Under the pieces are notes generated by a model that ran no database searches, was not told where the DNA came from, and worked only from the letters and a program-made list of their open reading frames with translations. Below, piece after piece: positions 1 through 7,778 of a stretch of DNA of 64,000 bases. Origin of the DNA: Avichristensenella sp031550535 (GTDB lineage Bacteria; Bacillota; Clostridia; Christensenellales; Aristaeellaceae). Position 1 is the stretch's first letter. Every line of letters starts with the position of its first letter. The stretch lies in the NCBI GenBank assembly GCA_031550535.1, contig JAVBOM010000019.1, positions 42,391 through 106,390 on the forward strand. Direction: 5' to 3'. The position numbers and the translations under genes were made by a program.

Positions 1-229
1 ACTGGTACGTGTACGGGTGCAGCAGCGTGATGTCCACCTGCAGCGGCGTGTTGGACAGCATGCGCAGAAGCTGCGTCTCCGTCGTCAGCTTCGTGGGCAT
101 GATGTTGAAGATGGCGATTTTCAGCGGCCGGATGTCCTGTGTGGTGGCGCGCCGCTCCGTCATGACGAAGATGTTCTCCCCGCCCAGGATATCGGCCGAC
201 GGCAGCGCGTTGGGAATGCGGATGGGCAT
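1..229 (-). CDS. metA: Homoserine O-acyltransferase, N-terminal part (cut by window edge)
   Basis: The 76 visible residues start MPIRIPNALPSADILGGE and continue through ERRATTQDIRPLKIAIFN and MPTKLTTETQLLRMLSN, which is the typical beginning of the MetA family. The enzyme acylates homoserine with succinyl- or acetyl-CoA in methionine synthesis in the cytoplasm. The gene runs off the left edge, so the catalytic Cys/His/Glu residues are not visible and acyl-donor preference cannot be judged. The ATG is preceded by GGAGG at a 7-nt distance and by a good promoter. I see no SAM riboswitch or T-box in the short leader. Confidence 0.92.
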   Translation of the reverse strand, partial: MPIRIPNALPSADILGGENIFVMTERRATTQDIRPLKIAIFNIMPTKLTTETQLLRMLSNTPLQVDITLLHPYTYQ

Positions 230-262
230 GGTGTGTGCCTCCATCTCGTTAAGGATGGAGCG

Positions 263-292
263 ATTATACCAAACGGACGGGGCGCGGGTCAA
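263..292 (-). promoter_or_regulatory. Promoter of metA
   Basis: On the minus strand TTGACC (plus positions 287-292) and TATAAT (263-268) are separated by 18 bases. The start codon follows 33 bases after the -10 box, so the leader is very short. Confidence 0.65.
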
Positions 293-354
293 GGCGCGGG
301 CTGTGTGCCCGCACGGCAAACGCGTGAACTGCGGTTCATGCGTTTGGAAGAACG

Positions 355-560
355 CAGAGAAGGGGATTTCCGGCGAAGTCCCTTTCATGGCCCGGAATCT
401 TCGGTTCCGTGCCCCCGGAAGGAACACCCTTCGCTGAAAATCTCACGATTTTCGGGCAAAGAAGAAAATCCCAAGGGCTTTTCGCCCGTTCGTCGGCAAA
501 GCCGCCGATGCCGGATCGAAATTGAGGGGCTTCGGCCCTTTGATAATCCCCTGGAATCGT
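355..560. repeat. Gene-free stretch with a row of short hairpins and a fragment of the dispersed element
   Basis: The space between metA and the TetR gene (230-597) has no convincing ORF. It holds consecutive small stem-loops: AAAATC/GATTTT at 437-452, GGGC/GCCC at 475-487, CGGC/GCCG at 493-503 and GGGC-TTCG-GCCC at 527-538. Positions 361-382 resemble the GGATTTC half of the element seen throughout the window. On the minus strand the stem-loops could end TetR transcription, but none has a clear T-run. Confidence 0.4.
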
Positions 561-597
561 GTTCTTGCGTTTGTCGTGTGTGCGCCCGGAAGCCGCG

Positions 598-1220
598 CTA
601 CCCGGGAAAAGAGACAGGTTCCGCATTCTCATCGAACATGGAAACGACGCTGGGCCAGATCAGCGCCCAATAGTAGCGTTCCATTTGCGCCGGCGTGTAC
701 GGCGCTTTCCTTGTCATTTGCCCCTTCGCCAGCGAAACCAGCGTGCCGACCATGTGGTCAATCAGCATTTCGGCCGGCACTTTCGGCTTTGTTTGGTCCG
801 GCCATTCCTCCGCCAGATACGTCCCGATTTTCTCATGCCAATACCCCTGGAGCCGTTGGAACAGGATGCCTTCCAGCCCGGCGTTTACCAGACCCATGAT
901 CTGCCGCCGGTTGTCTTGCATGTGTTCGAATAATGCTGTGACAGGAAAGCGCCGCGCCGCGGCATCGTCCGGGAGCACCCCACGGGGAGCCGCTGGTGAA
1001 GGGATTCAAAGATCGTCTCCATATAGGCGACAAGTAGATCGTCCTTGGCCGGAAAGTGCGCGTAAAAGGTGGTCCTGCCAATATTCGCCCGGTCAATGAT
1101 CTCCTGTATCGTCAGGCTCGCGTACATCTTCTCCTGCAACAGGTCCGCCAGGGCATGAAAGACCGCCTGCTTTGTTTTTTCAATTCTGCGATCCGGTTTG
1201 TTCATCTGCATCCGCTTCAT
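598..1220 (-). pseudogene. TetR/AcrR family regulator split by a frameshift
   Basis: The N-terminal part (from about 1220, 1211 or 1205) carries a TetR helix-turn-helix: LTIQEIIDRANIGRTTFYAH followed by FPAKDDLLVAYMETIF. The reading frame then leaves the family pattern after HQRLPVG. The C-terminal ligand-binding half (FEHMQDNRRQIMGLVNAGLE through VSMFDENAEPVSFPG) continues in another minus-strand frame to the TAG at 598. A run of four C at 978-981 (four G on the coding strand) lies exactly at the junction; five would restore one frame of about 206 codons. This may be a true pseudogene, a phase-variable tract or a sequencing error. It lies divergent to a methyltransferase gene, as an autorepressor would. 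GGAAGGG lies just upstream of the 1220 start. Confidence 0.75.
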
Positions 1221-1319
1221 CCGCCCTTCCGAACAGAGCCAGCGTTCTGTTCCGTAGCAAACGATCCGCCGCGATTGTGCCTTGCTTTTGCCCTCGCACG
1301 TGCCTAGAATAATGATAAT

Positions 1320-1332
1320 GAACAAATTGTTC
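1320..1332. promoter_or_regulatory. Likely TetR operator in the divergent promoter region
   Basis: GAACAA-A-TTGTTC is an inverted repeat with a one-base centre, placed between the TetR gene and the methyltransferase gene. A minus-strand promoter candidate (TAGAAC-17-TATTCT) overlaps it. The position fits repression of both genes; the regulator itself appears frameshifted. Confidence 0.5.
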
Positions 1333-1385
1333 TATTCAGGATACAGTATACCGCAACCGGTGGCGTTGCGCAAGGAGGCACTTTG

Positions 1386-1922
1386 ATGAAGGAGCAATTA
1401 TCTGGCGGCGCTTTTCGGGCGATGAGCGCGGCGATGCGGATCATGGAAACGGTGTACCCGTATGCGAAGAAGAGGGCGCGGAGCTTCGGCATTGCGCCGG
1501 GCATCACACTGGTGGATTACGCCTGCGGCCCTGGCCGGTATACCCTAGAATTTGCCCGGCTTGTCGGCGCGCGGGGGAAGGTCATCGCCGTCGATATCCA
1601 GCCCCTGGGCCTGGAAGCCGTGAGGCGCAAGGCGCAGCGCCAGGGGGTGCATAACATCGAAACCAAACTGGCGATAGGCTACGACAGCGGGCTCGAACCG
1701 ACCATCGCGGATAGGGTTTTCGCCCTGGACGTGTTCTTCATGATTGAGAATCCCACGGCTTTTCTTGCGGAGCTGCACCGGATATGCAAGCCGGGCGGCA
1801 CGCTGGTCATTGACGACGGGCACCAATCCCGCGCCACGACCCTGCGAAAGATGGAAAAATCCGCCATATGGCGGATCGTTCAGGAAACAAAAGGGCATCT
1901 GGTGTGCGAAAAATCGTACTAG
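1386..1922 (+). CDS. Class I SAM-dependent methyltransferase
   Basis: This 178-residue protein has the Rossmann SAM-binding motif I VDYACGPGRYTLEF at about residues 43-56, the acidic motif II VIAVDIQPLG, and the post-motif region HRICKPGGTLVIDDG. These mark the UbiE/Methyltransf_11 type. The substrate is unknown; small molecules are most likely. The ATG at 1386 has AAGGAGG seven bases upstream; a TTG directly before it is less likely. It is divergent to a TetR gene and convergent, nine bases apart, with the GGDEF gene. The pairing with TetR suggests induction by a small ligand, possibly a compound it methylates; that is inference. Confidence 0.8.
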   Translation: MKEQLSGGAFRAMSAAMRIMETVYPYAKKRARSFGIAPGITLVDYACGPGRYTLEFARLVGARGKVIAVDIQPLGLEAVRRKAQRQGVHNIETKLAIGYDSGLEPTIADRVFALDVFFMIENPTAFLAELHRICKPGGTLVIDDGHQSRATTLRKMEKSAIWRIVQETKGHLVCEKSY

Positions 1923-1930
1923 CAATGCCC

Positions 1931-3244
1931 TCACGAAGCCGGCGAAGCGTCCTTCAGGGGCAGAACCTCCCGCTTTTCCGCGCTATACTCCACAGGGCGC
2001 GCGCTTTTCGCCAGACGCGCCCGCGCCGCCTGCAAAACCGCTTGCGCGCTCGCGGGCCTGCCGCTCTTTTTCAGCTCCAGCACCACATAGCTGATGGAAA
2101 CGGGGTACGGCTTGCTGGCGTGGGTGAAGCGGTGCAGCGCGCCCTGAATGGCGTCGAACTTCGCCTCCACCGTGCCGGCGGGCGTTCCCCGGAAAAGCAC
2201 GATGAACGCGTTGTCCTCCACGCGGCCGAAAAAGTCGTCGCCGCGAATGGCGCGGCGGACGGCATCCACGACAAGGTGCACATACGCATCGCCTTCCGGC
2301 CCGCCGTGCGCGCCGCGCACATTGTCCAGGCTGTCAATGGCGAAATAGCAGATGGAGAACGTGGCGCGGTCGCGGAGGCAGGCGTCGATCCGTTCCAGGC
2401 ACAGCCGCTCACCGTACAGGCCGGTTTGGTCGTCGCGGTTCATGCGCTGCGCAAGCTCCGATACCTGCGCGCCGGGTACGCCGACATCCTCCAGCAGGTG
2501 CGCCAGCGCCATGCGGCCATCCCAGAGAATTTGCCGGGTGTTCACGCGGTACGTGAGCGCCGCCTCGGCGCAGGACAAGCTCCAGTCACTATCCGATGTC
2601 CCCGCCTGGAACGCGGCCAGATGCCGCAGGAACTCCCCTTGCCGCGCGCACTTGGCGCACTCGGGCACGTCACGGCGGAGCAGGAACTTGGCCCGCTGGT
2701 TTTCAAAGCGTACCTCGCGCGTATCCATGTCCATGACCGTCAGGCCAAGGTTCATCGCGCCCGCCAGCTCGACGAGGAGACGGTTGTTTTCCGCGAGCAG
2801 GCCGGGGGCGCCGCCGCCTTCAAGCGGCACGGCCGCAGCGCTGCCCGTCGATGCCGCGCGGCCCGCCGCGGACACAAGGATCAGTTCTTCTATCGCCTGC
2901 GAAAGGATGCCGAGCGAAGGACCGCGCTGCGCCTTCTTGCCCCGCGCGGCCTGCTGCGCCTGCTTGGCGAGGGCGTTCAGCTTTTTATGCAATACAATGA
3001 GGGGCACACAGAGCGGGTTGTTCTCGGGCGGGGCAACGGAAAGATCGCCGCCGGCAAGTGCCAGGGCGTACGCCTTCTGCTCTTTGATCTGGCGGCTCAG
3101 CGTTTCCACGTCCTCCAGGAGCGCTGTGTAGGTCGCGTCCAGGTTCTCCAGGGTGAGCGCGTCCCTTCGCTCCGCCGGGGGCGGGTTCTTTGCGGGCATG
3201 CCAGAGTCCATCCCCTGCAACTCGCTCATTTGTGCAAATGACAT
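1931..3244 (-). CDS. GGDEF-domain protein with a degenerate active site
   Basis: The protein has 437 residues. The N-terminal two thirds contain a helical, probably coiled-coil region (about 35-115) and a PAS-like stretch (about 150-220, LLVELAGAMNLGLTVMDMDT). The C-terminal about 165 residues follow the GGDEF fold: RDDQTGLYGERLCLERIDA, then FSICYFAIDSLDNVRGAHGG. The catalytic signature that should read GG[D/E]EF is EDNAF in FGRVEDNAFIVLF, so diguanylate cyclase activity is unlikely and a GTP- or c-di-GMP-sensing or scaffold role is more likely. No signal peptide is seen. AAAGG directly abuts the ATG at 3244; the ATG at 3229 is an alternative start. Confidence 0.7.
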   Translation of the reverse strand: MSFAQMSELQGMDSGMPAKNPPPAERRDALTLENLDATYTALLEDVETLSRQIKEQKAYALALAGGDLSVAPPENNPLCVPLIVLHKKLNALAKQAQQAARGKKAQRGPSLGILSQAIEELILVSAAGRAASTGSAAAVPLEGGGAPGLLAENNRLLVELAGAMNLGLTVMDMDTREVRFENQRAKFLLRRDVPECAKCARQGEFLRHLAAFQAGTSDSDWSLSCAEAALTYRVNTRQILWDGRMALAHLLEDVGVPGAQVSELAQRMNRDDQTGLYGERLCLERIDACLRDRATFSICYFAIDSLDNVRGAHGGPEGDAYVHLVVDAVRRAIRGDDFFGRVEDNAFIVLFRGTPAGTVEAKFDAIQGALHRFTHASKPYPVSISYVVLELKKSGRPASAQAVLQAARARLAKSARPVEYSAEKREVLPLKDASPAS

Positions 3245-3285
3245 CCTTTAATCATTATTACTTTAGTGTAATACGTTACATAGCA

Positions 3286-3315
3286 ATCTTAACACACCTT
3301 TCCAGAAAATGTAAA
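3286..3315 (-). promoter_or_regulatory. Promoter candidate of the GGDEF gene
   Basis: Minus strand: TTTACA (plus 3310-3315), 18-base spacer, TAAGAT (3286-3291), in a locally A+T-rich stretch directly upstream of the gene. Confidence 0.45.
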
Positions 3316-3342
3316 GAGCAAAAAGTTTCAAAAAGTTACATA

Positions 3343-3580
3343 GACGGCGGCACTGATTTGAAAAATCGGACGCCATAAGGGGCACTGGAGGGAAGCGCCG
3401 CCAACACCGGAGGGAAGCGCGCCCAGTGGTCGATGAAGCGACCCGAAGGTGCCCTGCGGCACAGCGCGACAATGCCGAAGGGCGGCGGATACAGCGACCC
3501 GAAGGTGCGCCGGGGTACAGAGCGATGGCCAGAAGGGCCAGCGCGACAATACAGAGGGGCTTTCGCAAGAAATCCCTGCC
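3343..3580 (-). repeat. Long copy of the dispersed palindromic element, downstream of pepT
   Basis: Read on the minus strand the copy ends with GATTTTTCAAATCAGTGCCG followed by CCGTC. On the plus strand it begins GACGGCGGC, continues with modules such as GATGAAGCGACCCGAAGGTG and GCGCGACAATGCCGA, partly duplicated, and ends GGGGCTTTCGCAAGAAATCC. It is homologous to and inverted relative to the copy at 4904-5046 on the other side of pepT. No ORF with protein-like character lies in it. Confidence 0.75.
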
Positions 3581-3610
3581 TCTGCCGCGCCCAGGCCGAA
3601 CCCTGGCGGA

Positions 3611-4825
3611 TTACGCGTCCGCCGTGACAATCTTCGCGAGCAGCGCGACCACCTCGTCCATGCTCTGCACGGAAATAAACTCGTGCCGCCCGTGCGCGTT
3701 CTCCCCGCCGCAGCAGAGGTTCGGGCACGGCAGCCCCATGTACGACAGGCGCGCGCCGTCGGTGCCCCCGCGAATGGGGATGCGCAGCGGCGTGATGCTC
3801 TGGGCGCGCATGGCGCGCTCCGCGCGGTCCACAATGTGCATGTGCGGCGCGATCTTCTCTTTCATGTTGTAGTAGGAGTCGGTCAGCGTCAGCGTCGCGA
3901 CTTCTTCACCGTACTCGGCGTTCAGGTATTCAGCGATGGCGGCAAGGCGCGCCTTGCGGGCCAGGAAGCGGCCCATGTCATGGTCACGGACGATGTAGTG
4001 CAGTTCCGCGCGCTCCTCGTCGCCGGACATGCGGTTCAGGTGGTAGAAACCCTCATACCCCTCCGTGCAGGCCGGAATCTCGGCGGGCGGCAGCATGGCG
4101 TTAAAACGCATCGCCAGCAGGAGCGCGCTGCGCATCTTGTTCTTGGAGCTGCCAGGGTGGATGTTGACGCCGTGCAGCACGACCTTGGCGCTGGCCGCGT
4201 TGAAGTTCTCCATCTCAATTTCGCCCAGCGCGCCGCCGTCCACCGTGTAGGCGAAGTCCGCGCCAAAGCCCGCCACGTCGAACCGGTCGGCCCCGCGCCC
4301 GATCTCTTCATCCGGCGTGAAGCCGATGCAGATTTTCCCGTGCCGGATGGACGGATCGTCCCGGAGCGTCTCCACAAGGGTGATGATCTCCGCGATGCCG
4401 GCCTTGTTGTCCGCACCCAGGATGGTGTGCCCATCGGTGACGATCAGATCCTGGCCCTTGTACCCCGCGAGCTGCGGAAACTTGTCCGGCCCCATGGACT
4501 CGCCCGTCCCCTGGTCCAGCACGATGCGCCCGCCGTCGTACTTCTCCACGATGCGCGCGCGCATGGGCTGGCAGGGCACGCCGTCCACCGTGTCCATGTG
4601 CGCGATCAGCCCGATCGCGGGCTGGCCCGGAGCGTTCGCGGGCACGCTGCCGTACACGTAGCAGTGTTCGTCCACCCGCGCGTCCGCGACGCCCAGGGAT
4701 TGCAGCTCCTCCACCAGCGCGCGCGCCAGCGCCCATTGCCCCTGCGTGCTGGGGCAGGTGTCGTTTTCCCAGTTCGATGCGGTCTCCATCTGGATGTACC
4801 GCAAAAACCTTTCGTGCGCTCTCAT
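3611..4825 (-). CDS. pepT: Peptidase T (tripeptide aminopeptidase, M20B)
   Basis: The 404-residue length equals that of the PepT family. Metal-site motifs are all present: AHMDTV (His76, Asp78), ILGADNKAG (bridging Asp139), TPDEEIGRG (Glu173 and metal ligand Glu174), VDGGALGEIEMENF, and the C-terminal CGGENAHGRHEF with the last His ligand. The enzyme removes N-terminal residues from tripeptides in the cytoplasm and uses two zinc ions. A weak promoter (TTGCGA-17-CACAAT at 4864-4892) and AAAGGAG upstream of the ATG support the start. The gene stands alone between two inverted copies of the dispersed element. Confidence 0.95.
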   Translation of the reverse strand: MRAHERFLRYIQMETASNWENDTCPSTQGQWALARALVEELQSLGVADARVDEHCYVYGSVPANAPGQPAIGLIAHMDTVDGVPCQPMRARIVEKYDGGRIVLDQGTGESMGPDKFPQLAGYKGQDLIVTDGHTILGADNKAGIAEIITLVETLRDDPSIRHGKICIGFTPDEEIGRGADRFDVAGFGADFAYTVDGGALGEIEMENFNAASAKVVLHGVNIHPGSSKNKMRSALLLAMRFNAMLPPAEIPACTEGYEGFYHLNRMSGDEERAELHYIVRDHDMGRFLARKARLAAIAEYLNAEYGEEVATLTLTDSYYNMKEKIAPHMHIVDRAERAMRAQSITPLRIPIRGGTDGARLSYMGLPCPNLCCGGENAHGRHEFISVQSMDEVVALLAKIVTADA

Positions 4826-4863
4826 GTTGCATTCTCCTTTATCCTGGATCGGAACTTGGTATC

Positions 4864-4892
4864 ATTGTGCCACAACGCGTTGGCATTCGCAA
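4864..4892 (-). promoter_or_regulatory. Promoter candidate of pepT
   Basis: Minus strand TTGCGA (plus 4887-4892), 17 bases, CACAAT (4864-4869). Confidence 0.4.
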
Positions 4893-4903
4893 CCATCCTA
4901 GAT

Positions 4904-5046
4904 AAGGATTCCTTGCGGAAGCCCCTCGGCATTTTCGCGCTCGCCTTTTGGTCGATCGCTCTGTGCCGGGTCGCTTCATCCGCCACCGGCGGCGCTCCTC
5001 TCCGGCGCCCTCTACATCGCTGATTTTCCAAATCCGCGCCGCCATC
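4904..5046 (+). repeat. Long copy of the dispersed element, upstream of pepT and of the M20 gene
   Basis: It begins AAGGATTCCTTGCGGAAGCC, carries the internal module with GCATTTTCGCGCTCG and CTGTGCCGGGTCGCTTCATC, and ends GATTTTCCAAATCCGCGCCG followed by CCATC. The end directly abuts the -35 box of the next gene. It is the inverted partner of the copy at 3343-3580. Confidence 0.75.
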
Positions 5047-5047
5047 G

Positions 5048-5076
5048 TTGTACAAATGCCCCGGATGTTTTATACT
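5048..5076 (+). promoter_or_regulatory. Promoter of the M20 amidohydrolase gene
   Basis: TTGTAC (5048-5053), 17 bases, TATACT (5071-5076). The dispersed element ends two bases before the -35 box. Confidence 0.6.
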
Positions 5077-5114
5077 ATTGCCAGTTTGCCCATGCGGGTA
5101 CGGGAGGGACAACC

Positions 5115-6305
5115 ATGGATCATGTGGAACGCGCCATTTTGTCGGCCATCGAACAGAACGGCGGGAGGATCATCGCTTTTGCGGAGGAGATCGCCCACCA
5201 CCCGGAGCTATCCGATCAGGAATTTGAAACGGCGCGCCGCGTCGCGGAGGCGTTTGAGGGCCTGGGGCTGCCGGTGCGGACGGGGCTGTCCGGCACGGGC
5301 GTGCTGGCCATGCAGGGAGACGCGCGCCCGTGCGTGGCGCTCATTGGGGAACTGGACGCCATCCGCTGCCCGGGCCACCCGCTGGCGGACCCTGTGACGG
5401 GCGCGGCGCACGCGTGCGGCCACCACGCGCAGCTCGCGGCCGTATTCGGCGCGGCCATCGCGTTGACACAGCCCGAGGTGCGGCAGGCGCTGGACGGCGG
5501 CGTCGCTTTTTTCGCCGTGCCCGCCGAGGAGCGCAACGGGGGCAAATGCCGCCTGATCCGCGAGGGCGCGTTTGACGCGATGGACATCGCCGTCACCCAC
5601 CACACGCACTACGAACCCACGGCGGCCGACCTGCTGCTGGGCAGCATGCGCAACAACGGCGTCACGCTCAAACGCATCACGATGCGCGGCAAGGCGGCGC
5701 ATGCGGGCGGCGCGCCGCACGAGGGCGTCAACGCGCTTTCCGCCGCGTCGATTGGCATGGCGGCCATCGGCTTCCTGCGGGAGACGTTCCGCGACGAGGA
5801 CGGCGTCCGCGTGCACGGCATCGTCCTGGAGGGCGGCGCGGCGCACAACGTCATTCCCGAGCGCGTGGTGCTGGAATACGGTGTCCGCGCCAACAACAGG
5901 GCGGCGCTGCTGGACGCGACCGAAAAGGTGGTCCGCGCGTTCGAGGCCGGCGCGCTGGCGATCGGCGCGACGATGGAAACCGAGGACGTGTGCGCCTTCG
6001 CGCCGATGCAATACCGCCCAGCCACCGCGTGGCAGCGGGAAATCGCGGCGCTGTTGCTGCCTACGAATCGCGTCGCCGAGGTGACCGAGCGGCAGTTCAA
6101 CCCCACGTCCACCGATGTCGGCGATTTGAGCGAAAAAATGCCGGTCATGAACTTCACGACCGGCGGGTTTTCAGGCACGCTGCACACCGTGGACTATCGC
6201 ATGGAGGACGCGGACACGGCGCTGCTCTTGCCCGCGCGCATGATGGCCTTGTCGGCGTACCGGCTGCTGCGCGACGGCGCGCGCGAGGCCTCGGCGCTGC
6301 TGTAG
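5115..6305 (+). CDS. M20D family amidohydrolase/aminoacylase
   Basis: The 396-residue protein has the usual length of M20D amidohydrolases (AbgA/B, hippurate and N-acetyl-amino-acid hydrolases). Visible motifs are HHPELSDQEFETA near the N-terminus, the metal-site segment AHACGHHAQLAAVFGAA, PAEERNGGKCRLIREGAFDA, the dimerisation-domain segment KAAHAGGAPHEGVNALSAA, and the C-terminal FSGTLHTVDYR with the last metal His. It hydrolyses N-acyl or aminobenzoyl-type amides in the cytoplasm; the exact substrate is unknown. GGGAGGG precedes the ATG. Its 3' end overlaps the convergent AraM-like gene by 112 bp. PepT next door suggests a shared peptide-scavenging theme, though each gene has its own promoter. 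Confidence 0.85.
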   Translation: MDHVERAILSAIEQNGGRIIAFAEEIAHHPELSDQEFETARRVAEAFEGLGLPVRTGLSGTGVLAMQGDARPCVALIGELDAIRCPGHPLADPVTGAAHACGHHAQLAAVFGAAIALTQPEVRQALDGGVAFFAVPAEERNGGKCRLIREGAFDAMDIAVTHHTHYEPTAADLLLGSMRNNGVTLKRITMRGKAAHAGGAPHEGVNALSAASIGMAAIGFLRETFRDEDGVRVHGIVLEGGAAHNVIPERVVLEYGVRANNRAALLDATEKVVRAFEAGALAIGATMETEDVCAFAPMQYRPATAWQREIAALLLPTNRVAEVTERQFNPTSTDVGDLSEKMPVMNFTTGGFSGTLHTVDYRMEDADTALLLPARMMALSAYRLLRDGAREASALL

Positions 6306-7630
6306 CGGAACCTGAGCAAGCGGAGCAGGCGCAGCAGCGTCACCCGGTTGGTCAGGCACGGCGCAAGCTGCAGCATCTGCGGCACGCTCGCGCCGGATAC
6401 GCCGATGGCCTCGGGCGTCGCGGGCGCGCCGGCCTTCGTCAGCAGCGCCACCAGCTCGTCTTTCGCGGGCGTTTCCGCGGCCGCGCGGCGAACCTCCGGC
6501 CACTGCCGGATGAGCATTTCCGCGTGTATCCGCGCAAGGCAGTCGCGCTCGTTTTCCTCCGCGAGCGCCTGGGCCAGCGCGCCAAAGTGCTTGGTGAGGA
6601 AAGCGGTATCCAGCGGCCGGAACGGCAGCATCGCGGATTCCACATCGTCCATCTCCGCCACCCGGTGATACAAGCCGGAGAGCGCGACCGCCCACGCGCC
6701 CGCGATTTCGCCGTACAGGACGGTGTCCTTCGCGCCGTAGGCATTGGGCAGCAGGTCCATCAGCGCGGCCATCTGCTCCACGGCGGTCACCTGGGTCAAA
6801 TCCGCGTCCATCTGGGTGGACAGGCCGTACAGCACTTCCGCGTAGATCAACTGCGCGATGCCGTCCGCCCCGTCCAGGCGGTCCGCAGCGCCCTGCGCCA
6901 GCGTGACAGCCTGGCGGATCATGGCTTCCGCCTTCGGGCAGGCGGTTTCGCCCGCCACCTGCTCGGCCACGCACGCGTCCGCCAGCGCGATGGCCTTGCT
7001 CAGCATTTCCGCCGCGCCCGACGACGCCAGGCGCCTTGGCGCGCGCCGCATCACGTCCACATCCGCCAGCACCAGGACCGGCGCGGCGGCGGGCAGCGTT
7101 ACCGGCCTGCCCTCCAGGATCATGCGGCAGGACGCCGCGGCAAAGCCGCCGGAGCTGGCCGCCGTGGGGCAGGAGACAAAGGGAATGCCGCGCTTCATGG
7201 CGCAATGCCGGACAATGTCGTGGAGCGTGCCCGCGCCGACCGCGACGAGCACCTCGGTGTCCGCGTCCAGCGCGCGCAGCACCTCCGCCACGGCACGCTC
7301 GTCCGCGCGAAGCCCGTCCGCTTTCAGGATAATCTCCTGGTCCACGGGCAAGGGCACAAACTCCTTGGCGCGATGGGCAGAGGTAGGGATTTCTGGCGAA
7401 ATCCCTTGATGGCGTGGATTCACGGAATCCCCGCCGCGCCCGATTGTTCCAATCAGCGCCGCCGTCTTGGTATCATAGACCGCCGCGCACCGCCCGGCGA
7501 TCCCCAGCGTTTTCATATGTGTATCAAAATCATGCAGGCATCCCGCTTCCACCACGGCCAGCCGTGTCGTCAGCGTGTGTGTCTTTCCGCATGCGCAAGG
7601 GCCCGCAAACTGTTTGCAATCAAGAATCAT
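6194..7630 (-). CDS. AraM/glycerol-1-phosphate dehydrogenase-like protein interrupted in frame by a palindromic element
   Basis: The start MILDCKQFAGPCACGKTH, the nucleotide-binding GAGTLHDIVRHCAM and the PTAASSGGFAAASC segment identify the sn-glycerol-1-phosphate dehydrogenase/AraM branch of iron-type dehydrogenases. Positions where the family carries metal ligands look replaced: SMDGY reads SSGGF, the SEHHFSH region reads LLPNAYGA, and LHGE reads LYGE, so enzyme activity is doubtful. Residues about 56-82 (TAALIGTIGRGGDSVNPRHQ onward) are encoded by an 81-bp copy of the dispersed element that keeps the frame. The C-terminus reads into the antisense of the M20 gene, so the natural end may once have been near residue 440. 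The ATG at 7630 has AGGAGG seven bases upstream. A DeoR gene is divergent. Confidence 0.75.
   Translation of the reverse strand: MILDCKQFAGPCACGKTHTLTTRLAVVEAGCLHDFDTHMKTLGIAGRCAAVYDTKTAALIGTIGRGGDSVNPRHQGISPEIPTSAHRAKEFVPLPVDQEIILKADGLRADERAVAEVLRALDADTEVLVAVGAGTLHDIVRHCAMKRGIPFVSCPTAASSGGFAAASCRMILEGRPVTLPAAAPVLVLADVDVMRRAPRRLASSGAAEMLSKAIALADACVAEQVAGETACPKAEAMIRQAVTLAQGAADRLDGADGIAQLIYAEVLYGLSTQMDADLTQVTAVEQMAALMDLLPNAYGAKDTVLYGEIAGAWAVALSGLYHRVAEMDDVESAMLPFRPLDTAFLTKHFGALAQALAEENERDCLARIHAEMLIRQWPEVRRAAAETPAKDELVALLTKAGAPATPEAIGVSGASVPQMLQLAPCLTNRVTLLRLLRLLRFRYSSAEASRAPSRSSRYADKAIMRAGKSSAVSASSMR
7386..7466 (+). repeat. Dispersed element, long variant, inside the AraM-like coding sequence
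   Basis: The plus strand reads GGGATTTCTGGCGAAATCCC, then ATGGCGTGGATTCACGGAAT, then the CCCGATTGTTCCAATC stem and GCGCCGCCGTC. The extra GGATTC-AC-GGAATCC hairpin is shared only with the copy at 59772-59855. The length, 81 bp, is divisible by three and the coding frame of the gene remains open. Confidence 0.8.
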
Positions 7631-7708
7631 TTCTATACCTCCTCTCGATTGGCAGGGTTGGTTCAACGACGCACCTATTTTACGCGCTTTTTTGAAAAAG
7701 TCTAGTCA

Positions 7709-7760
7709 AAATCGAAAAAACTTTTCGTTAATTCGAAAGCAAAATGTCCCAAATTCGAAA
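7709..7760. promoter_or_regulatory. Three phased TCGA repeats, likely DeoR operator
   Basis: AAATCGAAA (7709-7717), AATTCGAAA (7730-7738) and AATTCGAAA (7752-7760) repeat at 21-22 bp spacing, two helical turns, between the AraM-like gene and the DeoR gene. Direct repeats of this kind are typical of DeoR-family binding sites. Confidence 0.5.
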
Positions 7761-7778
7761 AGAAACGTGTATGTTTTG

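Noticed and set aside
230..300. SAM riboswitch before metA
   Set aside because: The distance from the -10 box to the start codon is about 33 bases, too short for a riboswitch.
17..673. Long plus-strand ORFs over metA and the TetR gene
   Set aside because: They are antisense to recognisable proteins and have no ribosome site or family pattern.
1868..3241. 457-codon plus-strand ORF over the GGDEF gene
   Set aside because: Antisense shadow; the minus-strand frame carries the domain signature.
3449..5023. 524-codon plus-strand ORF across the repeat and pepT
   Set aside because: It is antisense to pepT and rich in His/Arg/Val typical of reverse frames of G+C-rich genes.
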